From Ectocarpus siliculosus (Eukaryota > Sar > Phaeophyceae > Ectocarpales > Ectocarpaceae), in NCBI GenBank assembly GCA_000310025.1, contig FN648382.1, positions 238,981-267,009 on the forward strand: a stretch of DNA of 28,029 bases. The letters are read 5' to 3'. The notes below the pieces were generated by a model, which did no database searches, had not been told where the DNA came from, and was given only the letters and a program-made list of their open reading frames with translations. Shown piece after piece: positions 17,654-28,029 of the stretch; position 1 is the stretch's first letter, and each line of letters begins with the position of its first letter. A program made the translations under genes and the position numbers.

Positions 17654-19301
17654 GGTGACACTGATCAACGGGTGCGAACAGCGAAGGCAACACAACCACC
17701 AACACACGACTGGCCCCCGAGCACGATAGCCGAGAAGGTTCAAATCAGCGAGTTGACAACAGCAAGATGTCTGGGATGTGGCATGCCAGATGCACAGCCT
17801 GCAGTAATCTACAGCAATCAGGGGCCCCGCAAAGGTGTACGCAGGGATGCATACTGTTCTGTATCTGTGCCGGCCCCAATAACCCTCCGCATTGCCCCGC
17901 AGTGCTGCACACAGCCAGTAGCCAGCTCAGGGAGCTGCAGCTGCGCCGTGATCGGGAGAGGAAAGAGAGCACATCACACCGCTGGGTGCTTGGCAAAAGG
18001 TGGGTGTGGATAGGTGGTCATAACAGTCGCGTTAGTTCCGAGATAGGATGGTGGTGTTTTAGTGTTTGATGTTTGATGTTATATAATAACCGCAGCAGCA
18101 GTGGTCTCCAGCACGTCATTCCCCCGCAAGAGAGCAGCGTCGGGCGATATGTAGCATGGTTTGCGCATCCTGTGTGTGTGGGCAGAGCCATTGAACGATG
18201 ATTGTCGACGGGCTGAAGAGAGGGCGATCGCAAAGCTGGTGACTGTGCTTCTTGGTGTGCCCTGGCCTATCCTAGGAAACATAAGTAGTACAAACATAGA
18301 AAGACCCATTCGAGATATAATCCTCTTGAACCCCAAAAGTGTCAGATGACCGTTATATTATACTGCTGTACCCCCCATTCGCAGTCCGTAGTTCAAGCTA
18401 TGCTGCCAACAACAGATTACCCTCATGTAGTGGGGACCGTCCGCGCTTGATCTCTGTACCACGATGGACACCCTTGATTTTGCTGCGGTACCCTTGACGT
18501 GCTACTGCTATACAGAGAGGCAAACAACGTGCTACTGCTGTATCATCTTGAGCCCTCTCTTCGACGTGCGACACAGCGAATGTTGAGGGTGTACGCAAAG
18601 ACGCAAGGTATGATACACGTATTACATGTGTAACAGGCAAAGTCTTCCTGCTCCGGTGTTACATAAAGTAAGCAGCGAGGAATATCATCTAGGCCAACAC
18701 GCGGATTAAGCGAGAAGAAACGGCCACCAAGACAGACGAAGCTGCTGGAAACGATGGGAGATGACGCAGTTGCTGGAAAGCTTGGAAAACTGCTGTATGT
18801 AGCCTATAGTCTACTCTACAGTTAGCTGACGCGGGCTTATTGATAATTTTAACGGCGCTTATTGGCGTCAAGTCCTGCTCTTGATCACCGTTCGTAGTCG
18901 CCGAGAGCGCTCAAATCGAAGATGGGACGGAGGCAGGGCATGATCCCATAGCTCGGTCCTTTGCGTCGCGTTTCGCATGGCTTTGGTGCCGGCACCGACA
19001 CTATAGTATCTGTTGACGTCCGTCCAATCCCCCCCCACCCCCGCTCTGTGTGCGGCGCCCCGCGTGTTCAAAAGTGGCTTGCGGCTAGAGGAGGAGGAGA
19101 TCAGTCAAGTGCAAACCAACAGAGGAAAGGAGGGGGGCAGGAGAGGGATGGTCAGACTTCACCATTCACAAGAAAAGCCAACCACGACGTTATCGTACCG
19201 TCAACGCGGCCGGCGCGATGTGTCGAAAAAGGCGCACGCGGAGGGAAGTTAGTGGAGTAGTCTAGAGGTGCGGTTCGTCGAGGGAATCAAATCTGGCCGC
19301 G
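17654..19301. other. Upstream region of ankyrin A and of the TRAPPC8 exon copy
   Basis: The ~100 bp upstream of the ankyrin start (to about 17760) are nearly identical to 24291-24397 and probably hold promoter and leader. Beyond that the copies diverge. 18360-18600 and 18880-18960 align with 24970-25140 and 25600-25650. No conserved open frame is seen. Confidence 0.4.
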
Positions 19302-19418
19302 ATGATTTTAGAATGACTTTGAGACCGTTGCGTGCCGGTGGTGGCGACGCTGATCACGGAGGACGCCGACGTCGCCTGTAGGAAAACTGTAGTCTTAACT
19401 TCCGAGCAGCTCGTCACG
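19302..19418 (+). pseudogene. TRAPPC8: Dead copy of TRAPPC8 exon 1
   Basis: It aligns with the first coding exon at 26068-26180. The ATG is retained, but codons 5 and 7 are TGA (19314-19316 and 19320-19322), replacing Trp and Arg. The RKNGLSF segment is scrambled by a small insertion. The splice donor CAG|GTAAAT has become CACGGAAT. The core DRCVPVVATL-TEDAD-ACRK is still readable, which makes the identity clear. No second exon follows, because the duplication breakpoint lies inside intron 1. Confidence 0.85.
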
Positions 19419-20559
19419 GAATCCTGAAAGTGCTCCCGAATCTTCCGGCATAAAGCGCTGCTTTGGTCGACTCTGTCCTTTCCCTCACCCGCCTTTCATA
19501 GGTTGGCAAGTGGACGGGTGGCGGCAAGTTGGTGTCCCTGAACGGCGTGCGCTGTTTTGTTGATCGAGTCCTCGAGACTTTGCGCCTCTCACGGGGCTCG
19601 TCGGGTGAAGCTATGCATGTACAATATGAATTCGATCTTGATTTGTTGTGTAGAAATTCGGTGGGTACCGATCCTGGTCGTTCGTGTTCGCGTTGTCACG
19701 GTAGCATGAACGGGCGCGAGATACTGAGATTCATTCCATCTTGCGATGGTTTTGAGGAGGGCTAGGGTATACCTTCGGGTGTACCTGAATCAGTGACGGG
19801 GCCCCTCTAGGGCGCCGTCCCTCACGTGTTTACTTAACACGGCCAATTCGGAAGGAATAGACTTTGACCACGCTAAGAGTGCTATCAACCTGTGAGTCGA
19901 TGTATGGCTAGTCCCACCTTGATTAGCCCCCCTAGCCCCCCCTTGACTCAATTGTTAAGATACCATGAAACTGACCATTGAATGAACCGAAACTAGTTGG
20001 ACCCTAGCTAGTCGATGTTACGCTCAAGCATGAGTAAACCATCTGAATCGATAGCGTTAAAGCCTCTGTGACAGCGTGTATGCATGGTGTCATGTGCATA
20101 TATATATGGGATGTTGTTGGCGATTCACGAGAAATACTCTCGCCCTCCCCTTCACCAGTACATGGGCCTTGACGTTCTGGGGCACGGTCGGATACCGCCC
20201 CCTTTTCCCGCAGGCACGTCCTTGGAGCTGCAGTAATCCAACAGGTTGGAGAGGCAGTCGATGCGGTGGCGTGTTTAGTGGGGAGATTCTCTTGCGCGGA
20301 TAAAAAGCTGCTCGATCCTGCATGCACGTTGGACGTGACACGCGAGAGTTGGTGCTCATGCTGAGGCTGTCATTATGTCATTTATGGGGTGCATGCCTGC
20401 GTTGTGTCTATGAATCTCGTGATAGTGCCTCTTTGAGAAACATCGCAATCGCGGTCAGGGCGTTGATTTTGCTCCCCTTGTGTATACAGACAGTTGCCGT
20501 TTGCGTTTTGGGGTGCTTGCTGTCAATTTCACTTGCGTTCTTTCTCAGTCCGCCGAAAC
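19419..20559. other. Decayed TRAPPC8 intron-1 copy and duplication junction
   Basis: Stretches at 19490-19620 and 20080-20420 align with intron 1 of the functional gene (26220-26380 and 26450-26720). Between them is an extra segment (about 19690-20070). 20420-20559 is the junction between the duplication units, with no feature seen. Confidence 0.5.
19690..20070 (+). other. Insertion present only in unit A, with two strong hairpins
   Basis: Unit B lacks this ~380-bp segment. Within it, 19766-19785 folds into an 8-bp stem closed by a C(UUCG)G tetraloop. 19795-19819 folds into a 10-bp GC-rich stem with one G-G mismatch and loop CTCTA. Two such hairpins nine bases apart suggest a structured RNA or the tail of a small retroelement. 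No tRNA-like A/B boxes or poly-A end were found. Confidence 0.4.
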
Positions 20560-20599
20560 TCAACCTGTCTTGACTTGAAGTTTTGAGCATGGCCTCGTC

Positions 20600-21720
20600 A
20601 AAGCAGAAGACGAAAATCTACAAAAAAAATGGTTCGGGGTTGTGGTCCAGTCGCTTGTGCCTTGCAACGCACGGAAAGAGTCCACGAGCAGCAATAGAAA
20701 CAAAAAAGAACTGCAATCATGTAGTGTCCACCCACCGCATCAGCGGCACCAAACCGACGAAGTAGCCGAGAACTAGAACAAGGCGTCGAAAATGCACGAA
20801 GCAGTAGGATTGCTTTCCTCTCATGCTCCCATCCGCATCTTTGTTTTGAGTCTAATCTCTCGAACATCGCTGCAACCAACCACTAGCCCAATAACCTTCA
20901 AGCAGCTGTCGACGGCCCAACACTACAATTTCGCTGTGAATAGATGGTGCCGCAATGGGCGCGTCCTTCAAAGGGTCTCTCGGCGTTGACACGCGAAGCT
21001 CCGAAAAATGGCAAACAAACGTTACAGAAGTTGCGAGTAGATTTCTTTCTCCCTGCCAACGATCACAAACACGCCAGAGCTCCGTAACAAGTACACAGAT
21101 GTGGCCTGATAAATGCACGACGAGCCTTGCAGAAAGTCTGGGATGCATCCACCCACATTGTACTGCCAAATACACTAAAATACAAAGAGGCAAAACGTCT
21201 GTAAACAATCGTCTCGATTTTCCGAGTACTGTATGGTTCCGATGACAAACCGGAAAACTTGGTTCCATTTCACAACCCTGTGCATACGGTTTTTCGTTTT
21301 TTTCGCCGACCGGTCAACAACTCTCCATGTCCTGACCCGTGTGAGAATGGCCCAATCCATACAGAGGTCAAGGGGACCAAACACAACGTATTACGCACTT
21401 ACAAGACAGTCTCCGCGAAACTGCGCCGAGCACCTCACTGTCAGAGTCATCGCCAACCGCGTCAATACCCCTGTCATGCCCAGATTGAGAGTGCGGGGGG
21501 GTCGGGAAGAGTGGCCGCCCCTGAGATGCTACGGCAGTACCTCAACGACTACCGATGGAGATTTCATACAAGAGCCCCAACAACAGCAAGTGATCTCGAA
21601 ACAATTCTCAGGCCAAGCCCATTCTTCATGGACACATAAGATCTCGTCAGAGGGGACTTCAGGCAGCAAAATATATACCGCTATGAAATTTGGGACAAAA
21701 TCATACGAGAATGCAAGCAA
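20600..21720. other. Unit B sequence without a supported gene
   Basis: Counterpart of 13940-15114. A 235-codon plus-strand frame (21233-21940) overlaps here but is not preserved in unit A. Confidence 0.4.
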
Positions 21721-21911
21721 CTACTCCGAAGGGCGCTTCTGCGCAGTCCCTCTCTCTCCCCGCTCGTCCTTCCGTGGATCCCCTCTTGAGAATCGCTGTT
21801 TCCGTGCGTCTGCTAGCCTCCTCTCCTCTTGGTCCTTCTTGTATTGCGACGCCACGAACCTCTCCGCCTCTGAACTCGAAAATGAAGGAGAGTTCTTAAG
21901 TTCCAGCTCGC
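21721..21911 (-). CDS. Possible terminal exon, charged helical tail (copy B)
   Basis: After an acceptor TTTCCCTCAG| the minus strand reads ELELKNSPSFSSSEAERF, then VASQYKKDQEERRLADARK and a basic tail ending KRPSE-stop. The frame and stop are shared with 15115-15330. The composition suggests a helical, nucleic-acid- or protein-binding tail. Upstream exons were not identified; it could belong to a separate gene or be 3' untranslated sequence of the ankyrin transcript. Confidence 0.35.
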
Positions 21912-22817
21912 CTGAGGGAAAAACGAATACAACGGGTTAAAGGAGGAAAACGTCCGCGATGGACATTGGAGGAGAAAGAACCTTTTCAAAGATCACCTTT
22001 AAACTGACATCGTTCCAGAGGTGCCAGTGAAATAATGGAAGTGGTGCAGCTTTTCCACTCACATCCTATGTATCTGTCGGAGAGAGAATGTGACTCGAAA
22101 ACATTAACATTTGGCTCAAGGAGGGGCATCCAACGTCGTCAAAAACGTGTCGGGATATGTTGACGTAGCGGACGCATCCACAGGGCAAGCTACACTCGAG
22201 CATTCGTCATTTTCCCAGTCTTGAAGGGTCGCAACGCTCGTGCTGAGTGAGACCTCAGCAGTGGAGGACGCACACTCGGCACAGCGTGCTAAAGCACAGG
22301 CAGCCCGATTAACGACGACGATGGCGCATATATTTTAAGGAAATCACTAAGACTGTGCGTCGTGAGACCTCCTTCAACGGGTAGGATTGGAAAATCTACG
22401 GCGAGGAAATCGAGTAGCGGTGGTGCTTCGCCACCCCCTCCACCCTTCTTACACCCGCCCTCCCCAATATGCCAGGTGTCAGAACGTCGAATCTCAAACG
22501 AGCCCATCATGAGGACGAAGGGAGAGCAGGAATCAACTACATGTCCACCAATATCACGCGAAACAAAGGTGGATGCGAGAGCTGGTTAATATCAAACAAC
22601 ACACAACGGCACGGCCTCCTATAATAGGTAGCGTTTTTTGTGCCCGCTGCATGAGACACCGCCGTATTCATACAGCATATTGAGGCGTATGGGCTCTCAC
22701 CAATCTCTGCTGTAGCCCGTTAGACGGTTACGCTCAAATGGATGAGAAAACCTGACCTGTGCGACAAAGGTAAGCTGACAATCACACACTCAATACACCC
22801 AAACTGACCTCTTCGCA
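21912..22817. other. 3' region of ankyrin gene B
   Basis: A donor-like GAAGAG|GTCAGT follows the ankyrin stop on the minus strand, at the same place as in copy A. No other feature is supported. Confidence 0.35.
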
Positions 22818-24290
22818 CTACAGGAATCCCACGATCTTGCAGAACACTCCCTCGTCCTTCACCGCCATTAGCCAGGCTGCTGTGACATCGAACCCAACAA
22901 CTGGGCGGCGATGTCCAGCCCTACCTCCGGCGCGCGCGTCGCGGCTACCCGCACCCGCCTCCGCCCCCGCCCCCTGGCCGTGTCGGCCACCCAACTCTAT
23001 CTCGACCTTCACCTGCCCCCTCCTGGCACGTTGGCTCCGGCGCTCGCGCGGTTGCCCCGTGGACTCGGCCTCCATGTCGGGGATCTCCTCTACGAGCCGT
23101 AGCCTTTCAGGATGGGCGCGGCACAAGACCAGGAAGCCCCGGCGACGCCAGGCCCTATCCTGCGGAGCCTTCTCCAGTAGCGCGGCCAGACGTTCGAGTC
23201 TCGGGCGGTCTCTTTCGTCAGCTTGAGCAATTGCTGGCATGAGCGCGCTGGGAGTGGTGACTCCCTCGTTGTCCACTGCCATCTCATCTGCACCCCATCT
23301 CAGAAGCAGATCCGCGGCGTCGGCATGGCCCTTTTGGGACGCGGCATGCAAGCAAGTCCATCCAATTTCGTCGTGGCTCTCCGTGTCGGCACCCAGTTGT
23401 AGGAGAACGAGCATGGCAGCGCAAGAGCCCTTCCAGGCCGCGTACCAAAGTGGTGACCGTCCAAGCGACATTCGAGCTTCAATGTCGGCCCCGGCTTCGA
23501 TGAGCGCTGGGATGGCGCCTGATTTGTTGCACTCGGCGGCAACATGCAAGGCGGTCTTTAAACGGTTCATCCCACACTTCGCATCGGCACCGGCAGCCAG
23601 CAGAACCTTCACTGTCGAAACATGATCTCCTTCCACCGCAAGACTGATAGGGGTCATGCCTTTACCATCCAGAGCGTCCAGATCCGCCCTCGTGTGGGCC
23701 AAGGCATGCACAACATCATGTCGACCATGGCTAGCTGCGACATGGATAGGGCAGTCATGTGCGAAACCTCGGGCTTTGGGATTGGCTCCACTGAGCAAAA
23801 GGTCTTGCGCGATGCGGGCATCAACTCCTAATACTCCGATGGCAAGATGAAGGGGAGTGTCGGTATTGTGGTCCACCGCATTCACATCGGCCCCAGCAAG
23901 CACCAGCACCCGTGCCGCAGCCTCCTGTCCCCTCATAACGGCAACATGGAGTGGAGTCCCTCCGGTGCCCGGGGTTTTGGCCTCCATGTCTTCTCCAGCG
24001 CCAGCCCTGATGAGAGCCGTCACCACCTCCTCGTTGCCGCCCCCGGCAGCCGCATGCAGCAAAGTATTGTCATCACAACCCCGCCAGCCCGCACTCCCGT
24101 CTGCTCCAGCTTTCAACAACTTCTCCACCAAGTCTCGGTTGGCCGTGCCTGCTGCATGCTCCAGAGGGGCCCTCAGCCACTCCGTCCACTGTTCCGATGT
24201 CGCTCTATCGCACATGAGTTTGAAGATCATGTCTGCTGCATCCCCCAGGATTTTGACACGGTCTTCTGCGTCTTCTCTTGGCGCTGGCAT
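22818..24290 (-). CDS. Ankyrin-repeat protein, copy B (490 aa)
   Basis: Paralogue of 16184-17653 with the same start (MPAPREDAED), the same nine-repeat plan and the same tail (KIVGFL). Differences cluster in repeats 2-6 (for example TGGTPLHVAVMRGQEAAARVL against the copy A sequence). Repeats 7-9 and the following helical region are virtually identical at nucleotide level. No stops or frameshifts are present, so both copies are probably expressed. The segment just upstream is also nearly identical, so both likely share regulation. Confidence 0.88.
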   Translation of the reverse strand: MPAPREDAEDRVKILGDAADMIFKLMCDRATSEQWTEWLRAPLEHAAGTANRDLVEKLLKAGADGSAGWRGCDDNTLLHAAAGGGNEEVVTALIRAGAGEDMEAKTPGTGGTPLHVAVMRGQEAAARVLVLAGADVNAVDHNTDTPLHLAIGVLGVDARIAQDLLLSGANPKARGFAHDCPIHVAASHGRHDVVHALAHTRADLDALDGKGMTPISLAVEGDHVSTVKVLLAAGADAKCGMNRLKTALHVAAECNKSGAIPALIEAGADIEARMSLGRSPLWYAAWKGSCAAMLVLLQLGADTESHDEIGWTCLHAASQKGHADAADLLLRWGADEMAVDNEGVTTPSALMPAIAQADERDRPRLERLAALLEKAPQDRAWRRRGFLVLCRAHPERLRLVEEIPDMEAESTGQPRERRSQRARRGQVKVEIELGGRHGQGAGAEAGAGSRDARAGGRAGHRRPVVGFDVTAAWLMAVKDEGVFCKIVGFL

Positions 24291-26067
24291 GGTGACACTC
24301 ACCAACGGGTGCGAACAGCGAAGGCAACACAACCATCAACGCACGACTGGCCCCCGTGCACGATAGCCGAGAAGGTTCAAATCAGCGAGTTGACAACACA
24401 ACAACGTCCGTACCGTCGCACTGAGTTCAAACTTCCGACGGACCACGGTTCCTTCAAAGAACCAGAACCACCCCGGGGCCCCGCGAAGATCCACAAAGTA
24501 CTCCCAGTCTATCATACTGGCTTTATCTGTGCGGCCCCAACCCCCCGCATAATCAATTGATAGCACCAAGGCACGCACAGCTCCACCGCCACGGTGGTTG
24601 GGGAGAGGAAAGAGAACATAGCACACACCGCTGGACGCTGGGCAGAAGGTGAATATGCGCGGATATGCGAGTCGTTGCAGCTAATGTGGTGATGTTTCGC
24701 TAGATGCCCTGCCAGGAACCGCAGCTAAATGCTTATGTCCAGCTCTGAGGCACTCGTGCGCAGAGTCATTTTCCGCAGGACTGCAACAGCACCTGCAAGT
24801 CTGTGTGTGGGAGGGGGGCGATTGAGCTACGATCTATGTTTCGACGGGTTAAAGAGAGGGCGATCGCGAAGTGTGCTTGTGCCTGACCTTTCGTCTCCGA
24901 ACCCCGAACGAATCGCTCTACTTGTAGTACAAGAACAAATGGCCGCCTTTGCCCATACTCGCACGAGTTTTGTACATTCCAAGAACAGGTGACCCAACTG
25001 CTGTTGGGATTGTCCGCGCATCATCTCTGCACGAGGATGGATAGCCTCGATTTTTCCGCATTGCCCTTGACGTGTTATACAGGCAAAACGTGCTATCATT
25101 TTGAGCCCTCTCGTGGATGTGCGACACAGCCACTATTGAGGGTACGGCAATTACAGACTCGTCGTGCACTCAGCACGGCCTCCGTGTTGTTGCAGCAGTC
25201 TCTCCTAGCGTTTCCAGCAACGGCTTGCTTTATCTCCCTTCTCTCCGAGCTGCTTCGCCTGCCTTGTTGCCGTTTCCTCTCTCGCTTGACCCGGTTGTTG
25301 CCTGCCTACCTGTGCTGTTTGTCACTCTTCCCTTTCCTTCATGGGTGTTGCGCGATTGAAGAAACGTAAACGTCCTGAACACGCGGCACGCAACTTTTTC
25401 ACGGCAAAAGTCGGCAGCGGCGTTAGACGTACAGCCGGCTGCGGCGCACCATCACAACGGCAAAGGCAGTCAAACTGCAATAGCTGTTGTGCGCGAGATG
25501 GATGCTGCGATGCACACACACAAGCACGTAACCGAGGCGGGTTTATCGTTCACGTTGCTGGCATTTTTTGGTGCTAGCCCCGTTCTTGGGTTACCGTTAA
25601 TCCGAGAGCGCTCAAGTCGAGTACCAGACATGGTCCCATGGGCGTCGCAACTCACGTGCCTTTGGTGCCGCCACCCCGAGTATCTGTTGACGCCGACCCA
25701 ATATTGCCGCCCCCACTTCCCCCGCGCGTGCGGTACCCTGTCCAGATTCGGCTTGGTATAATTGGTTCAGCGGCTAGGGGAGGGAGAGACCAGAGAGAGG
25801 GAGGGAGGGGCAAGAGTCGGACTCTACCAATCAAGAGAGTAGCCATCTGCGACCGAGGTTATCGTACCGGCAGCGCGGCGGGTTTGACGTGTCGAAACAA
25901 AAGAGAACGGGGCAGGGAAGTTTAGGAGAGGAGAGGAGAGGAGAGGAGAGGAGAGGAGAGGAGAGGAGAGGAGAGGAGAGGAGAGGAGAGGAGAGGAGAG
26001 GAGAGGAGAGGAGAGGAGAGGAGACGAGGTGCGGTTGCGGTAGTCGAGGGGATCACGTGCGGCGGCG
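24291..26067. other. Divergent intergenic region, ankyrin B / TRAPPC8
   Basis: This is the head-to-head spacer between the leftward ankyrin gene and rightward TRAPPC8. The first ~105 bp are conserved with unit A. 25600-25650 and 25850-25920 also align with unit A and probably belong to the TRAPPC8 promoter. No open frame is shared between the copies. Confidence 0.45.
25924..26024 (+). repeat. (GGAGA)n pentanucleotide microsatellite, ~20 units
   Basis: A pure purine tract of about 100 bp ends ~45 bp before the TRAPPC8 start codon, so it is probably in the promoter or 5' leader. The unit A counterpart has only GTTAGTGGAGTAGTC at this place, so the expansion is specific to the functional copy. 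Long polypurine tracts can form triplex DNA. Confidence 0.9.
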
Positions 26068-27568
26068 ATGCTTCAAGAATGGCTTCGAGATCGCTGCGTG
26101 CCGGTGGTGGCGACGCTGGTCACGGAGGACGCCGACATCGCCTGCCGCAAGAACGGCCTTAGCTTCGAGCAGCTAGTCAGGTAAATCCGAAAGCTCTCCC
26201 GTATCTTGTGGCTTACGTGCTCAGTGACCCAGTCGATCCACTCACCAGCCTTACTGAGATGGCAAGGGGAGGGGGTGGCCCTAAGTTGGTGGGTGTCCCT
26301 GAACCGCGTGTGCCGTGTGGTTGGATCGAGCGATCGGGCTGTTGCTGCCCTCATGCGGCTCGTCGAGTGAGCCGTCGGAACGCGGTGTATGTATTAGCTC
26401 GGTCTTATAAAGTTGCGTGTGGTACAAATGCGGCGTTTCGGGCCTCGGCGTATGCATCCGCGTTGGATGTTGTCGGCGTATCACCGATTCGCGGCCCTCC
26501 AATGCACAGCCTTGATGGTCCCGAGCACGTTCGGATGCCGCCCGCTTTTCCTTCGCGAGGCTCCCCGTCAAAGCTGCAGTCGGCAAATGGCTGACAGACG
26601 CGGTCGATGCGGGGGCATTTAGTGGGGAAAGTATCGTGGAAAGATAAGTGGCTGCTCGAAACCGACGTGCATGTTGGGCATGTCAACCGAGAGTCGGTTG
26701 TCGTGTTTATGCGGTCCGTCTCCCCCGCCTTCATTCTGCATGACTAGGCTATTGAGTGTTCATACTGTCCGTCTAATCCCCGCCTCATTCTGCATGTCTA
26801 AGTACCTGTGTGTATGCTTCTATTTTAATGCGTGTCTTAATGCTCTCAATCTCTCTCTCTCCCACACGCCGCCCTCTCGCTGCAACACAGCGCCTTCGCG
26901 CGGATGGACGGCCTCAAGGTCCCCTTCCGCTCCTCCAGCCAGCAGTTCTCGCTCGATTCTTTCTCCTGCCGCTTCATGCGCGGCTCGTCCATGCGCCCCG
27001 CTCCCGCCACCGAGGGAGACCCGTCGCTGTCCCACATCGCAGTAACGATAACGGCGGAGGCGTCGGCCGCGGCGGCTAAGGCCAACGGGGGGGACGGAGC
27101 GGCGGGGGAGCTTCTGGATTCTTCGTTAGTGGAGGACCAGGTTAGTTTGTTTTTTCTTAGCTCTACTGCGCCTCTCCTGTTACTGGGGAGGTAGGCTCGG
27201 GGGCATAAGCTACACCGCGTGTTTTGGCTATTCGGATTCTATCTTGTAGGGACGCGCTGAGATTTGAGCCAGCCATCTCCTCCAAGTTTTGATTGGGCGT
27301 CGTACACTCGTCTATTGTAAGAGTGCTTGATTTGTGTTTTGGTTCGTGTGCGATAAGATTTTTGACAGCCCGCTTGCTTACTGCAGACTACGCCCGTGAT
27401 GACATGCACGCTCAGTTTCAGCCTTGGTGCTTCTTTTTCGGTGTTACTTTTGTGCCGCAGGAGTGGTACAAGCGGTATCGCGCCAAGCTTTGGGGGGGCC
27501 TGTGCCACCAGGAGCACGAGATGCTCGACTGTCCAGCCGCGGTGCTGGTCGTGGTCTCCAGTACAGAG
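26068..27568 (+). CDS. TRAPPC8: TRAPPC8 / Trs85 homologue, 5' exons
   Basis: Exon 1 is 26068-26180 (CTAGTCAG|GTAAAT), exon 2 is 26891-27140 (CAACACAG|C, GACCAG|GTTAGT), and exon 3 is 27461-27568 (TGCCGCAG|, ACAGAG|GTATGA). Phases agree: phase 2, then 0, then 0. The protein starts MLQEWLRDRCVPVVATLVTE, then has ACRKNGLSFEQLVSAF, DGLKVPFRSS, and in exon 3 EWYKRYRAKLWGGL, EHEMLDCPAAVLVVVSSTE. The order and key positions match the N-terminus of TRAPPC8 (a serine-poor start, the 'LSFxELLxPF' element, the 'WFxxYR...HExLxHxxA...SS' block). TRAPPC8 is a subunit of TRAPPIII, the Rab1/Ypt1 exchange factor complex acting in ER-Golgi traffic and autophagy. The remainder lies beyond the window or in unresolved exons; a 19-bp micro-exon at 27848-27866 (GTCCAG|ACAACAA...CTGCG|GTAAG) is possible. 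The protein is partial here. Confidence 0.8.

Positions 27569-28029
<461 letters not shown>

Larger units (their letters stand above)
13925..20420 (+). repeat. Tandem duplication unit A
   Basis: Segment-by-segment similarity to 20560-26720 in the same order and orientation: sequence near 14185 with 20792, the ankyrin gene with its paralogue, 18400-18600 with 24970-25140, the TRAPPC8 exon copy, and intron sequence at 19500 and 20180-20350 with 26280 and 26520-26700. Noncoding parts have diverged strongly (roughly two-thirds identical by eye), so the duplication is old. The left end of the unit is at or near the mobile-element insertion. Confidence 0.8.
20560..26720 (+). repeat. Tandem duplication unit B
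   Basis: Partner of unit A (13925-20420). It contains the intact TRAPPC8 exon 1 and part of intron 1 at its right end, so the downstream exons exist only after this unit. Confidence 0.8.

Noticed and set aside
16605-17729. Several plus-strand frames of 111-194 codons opposite ankyrin gene A (and the same opposite copy B)
   Set aside because: They are antisense shadows of the GC-rich ankyrin coding sequence.

Overview
The window reads as nuclear DNA of a eukaryote, most likely a brown alga (Phaeophyceae). The evidence is GT-AG introns with consistent phases, two nuclear-type tRNA genes with A/B boxes and poly-T terminators, a spliced TRAPPC8 (Trs85) homologue, and a pair of ankyrin-repeat proteins of a style I associate with Ectocarpus-like genomes. 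The species cannot be fixed from the sequence. Both ends look like contig ends: bases 1-290 are packed with homopolymer runs, and the last bases are a C run.

Layout. (1) 1-1628: contig edge, tRNA-Met(CAU), tRNA-Ser(GCU), then sequence without a convincing gene. (2) 1629-13924: a 12.3-kb mobile element bounded by ~690-bp terminal inverted repeats (TIRs). Its left arm reads rightward. It encodes a 1421-residue protein that joins a PolB-palm-like region, an SF1 helicase and a C-terminal HNH nuclease, followed in the same frame after one TGA by a protein resembling telomere resolvases (protelomerases), which is frame-broken near its C-terminus. Its right arm reads leftward. It carries at least two spliced genes of unknown function (328 and about 162 residues) and a third transcription unit whose first coding exon lies inside the right TIR. 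Because the TIRs are near identical, this exon gives the third gene the same 34 N-terminal residues as the replication protein. The two arms converge on a central block of ~180-bp tandem repeats. (3) 13925-26720: an old tandem duplication of ~6.3 kb. Each copy holds a leftward ankyrin gene and, to its right, the rightward first exon of TRAPPC8. The proximal copy (A) of the TRAPPC8 exon is dead; the distal copy (B) runs into the real gene. (4) 26068-28029: the 5' part of TRAPPC8, three or four exons, with microsatellites in its leader and third intron.

The most notable object is the element. A replication-type helicase/nuclease, a telomere-resolvase-like protein, long TIRs with clustered perfect palindromes and a promoter in each TIR suggest the integrated form of a linear, possibly hairpin-ended plasmid or virus-like replicon. 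I do not recognise it as a named transposon class. The host part shows gene duplication, pseudogenisation of one copy, and probable gene conversion between the ankyrin paralogues. Function calls rest on motifs read by eye; no database search was possible.
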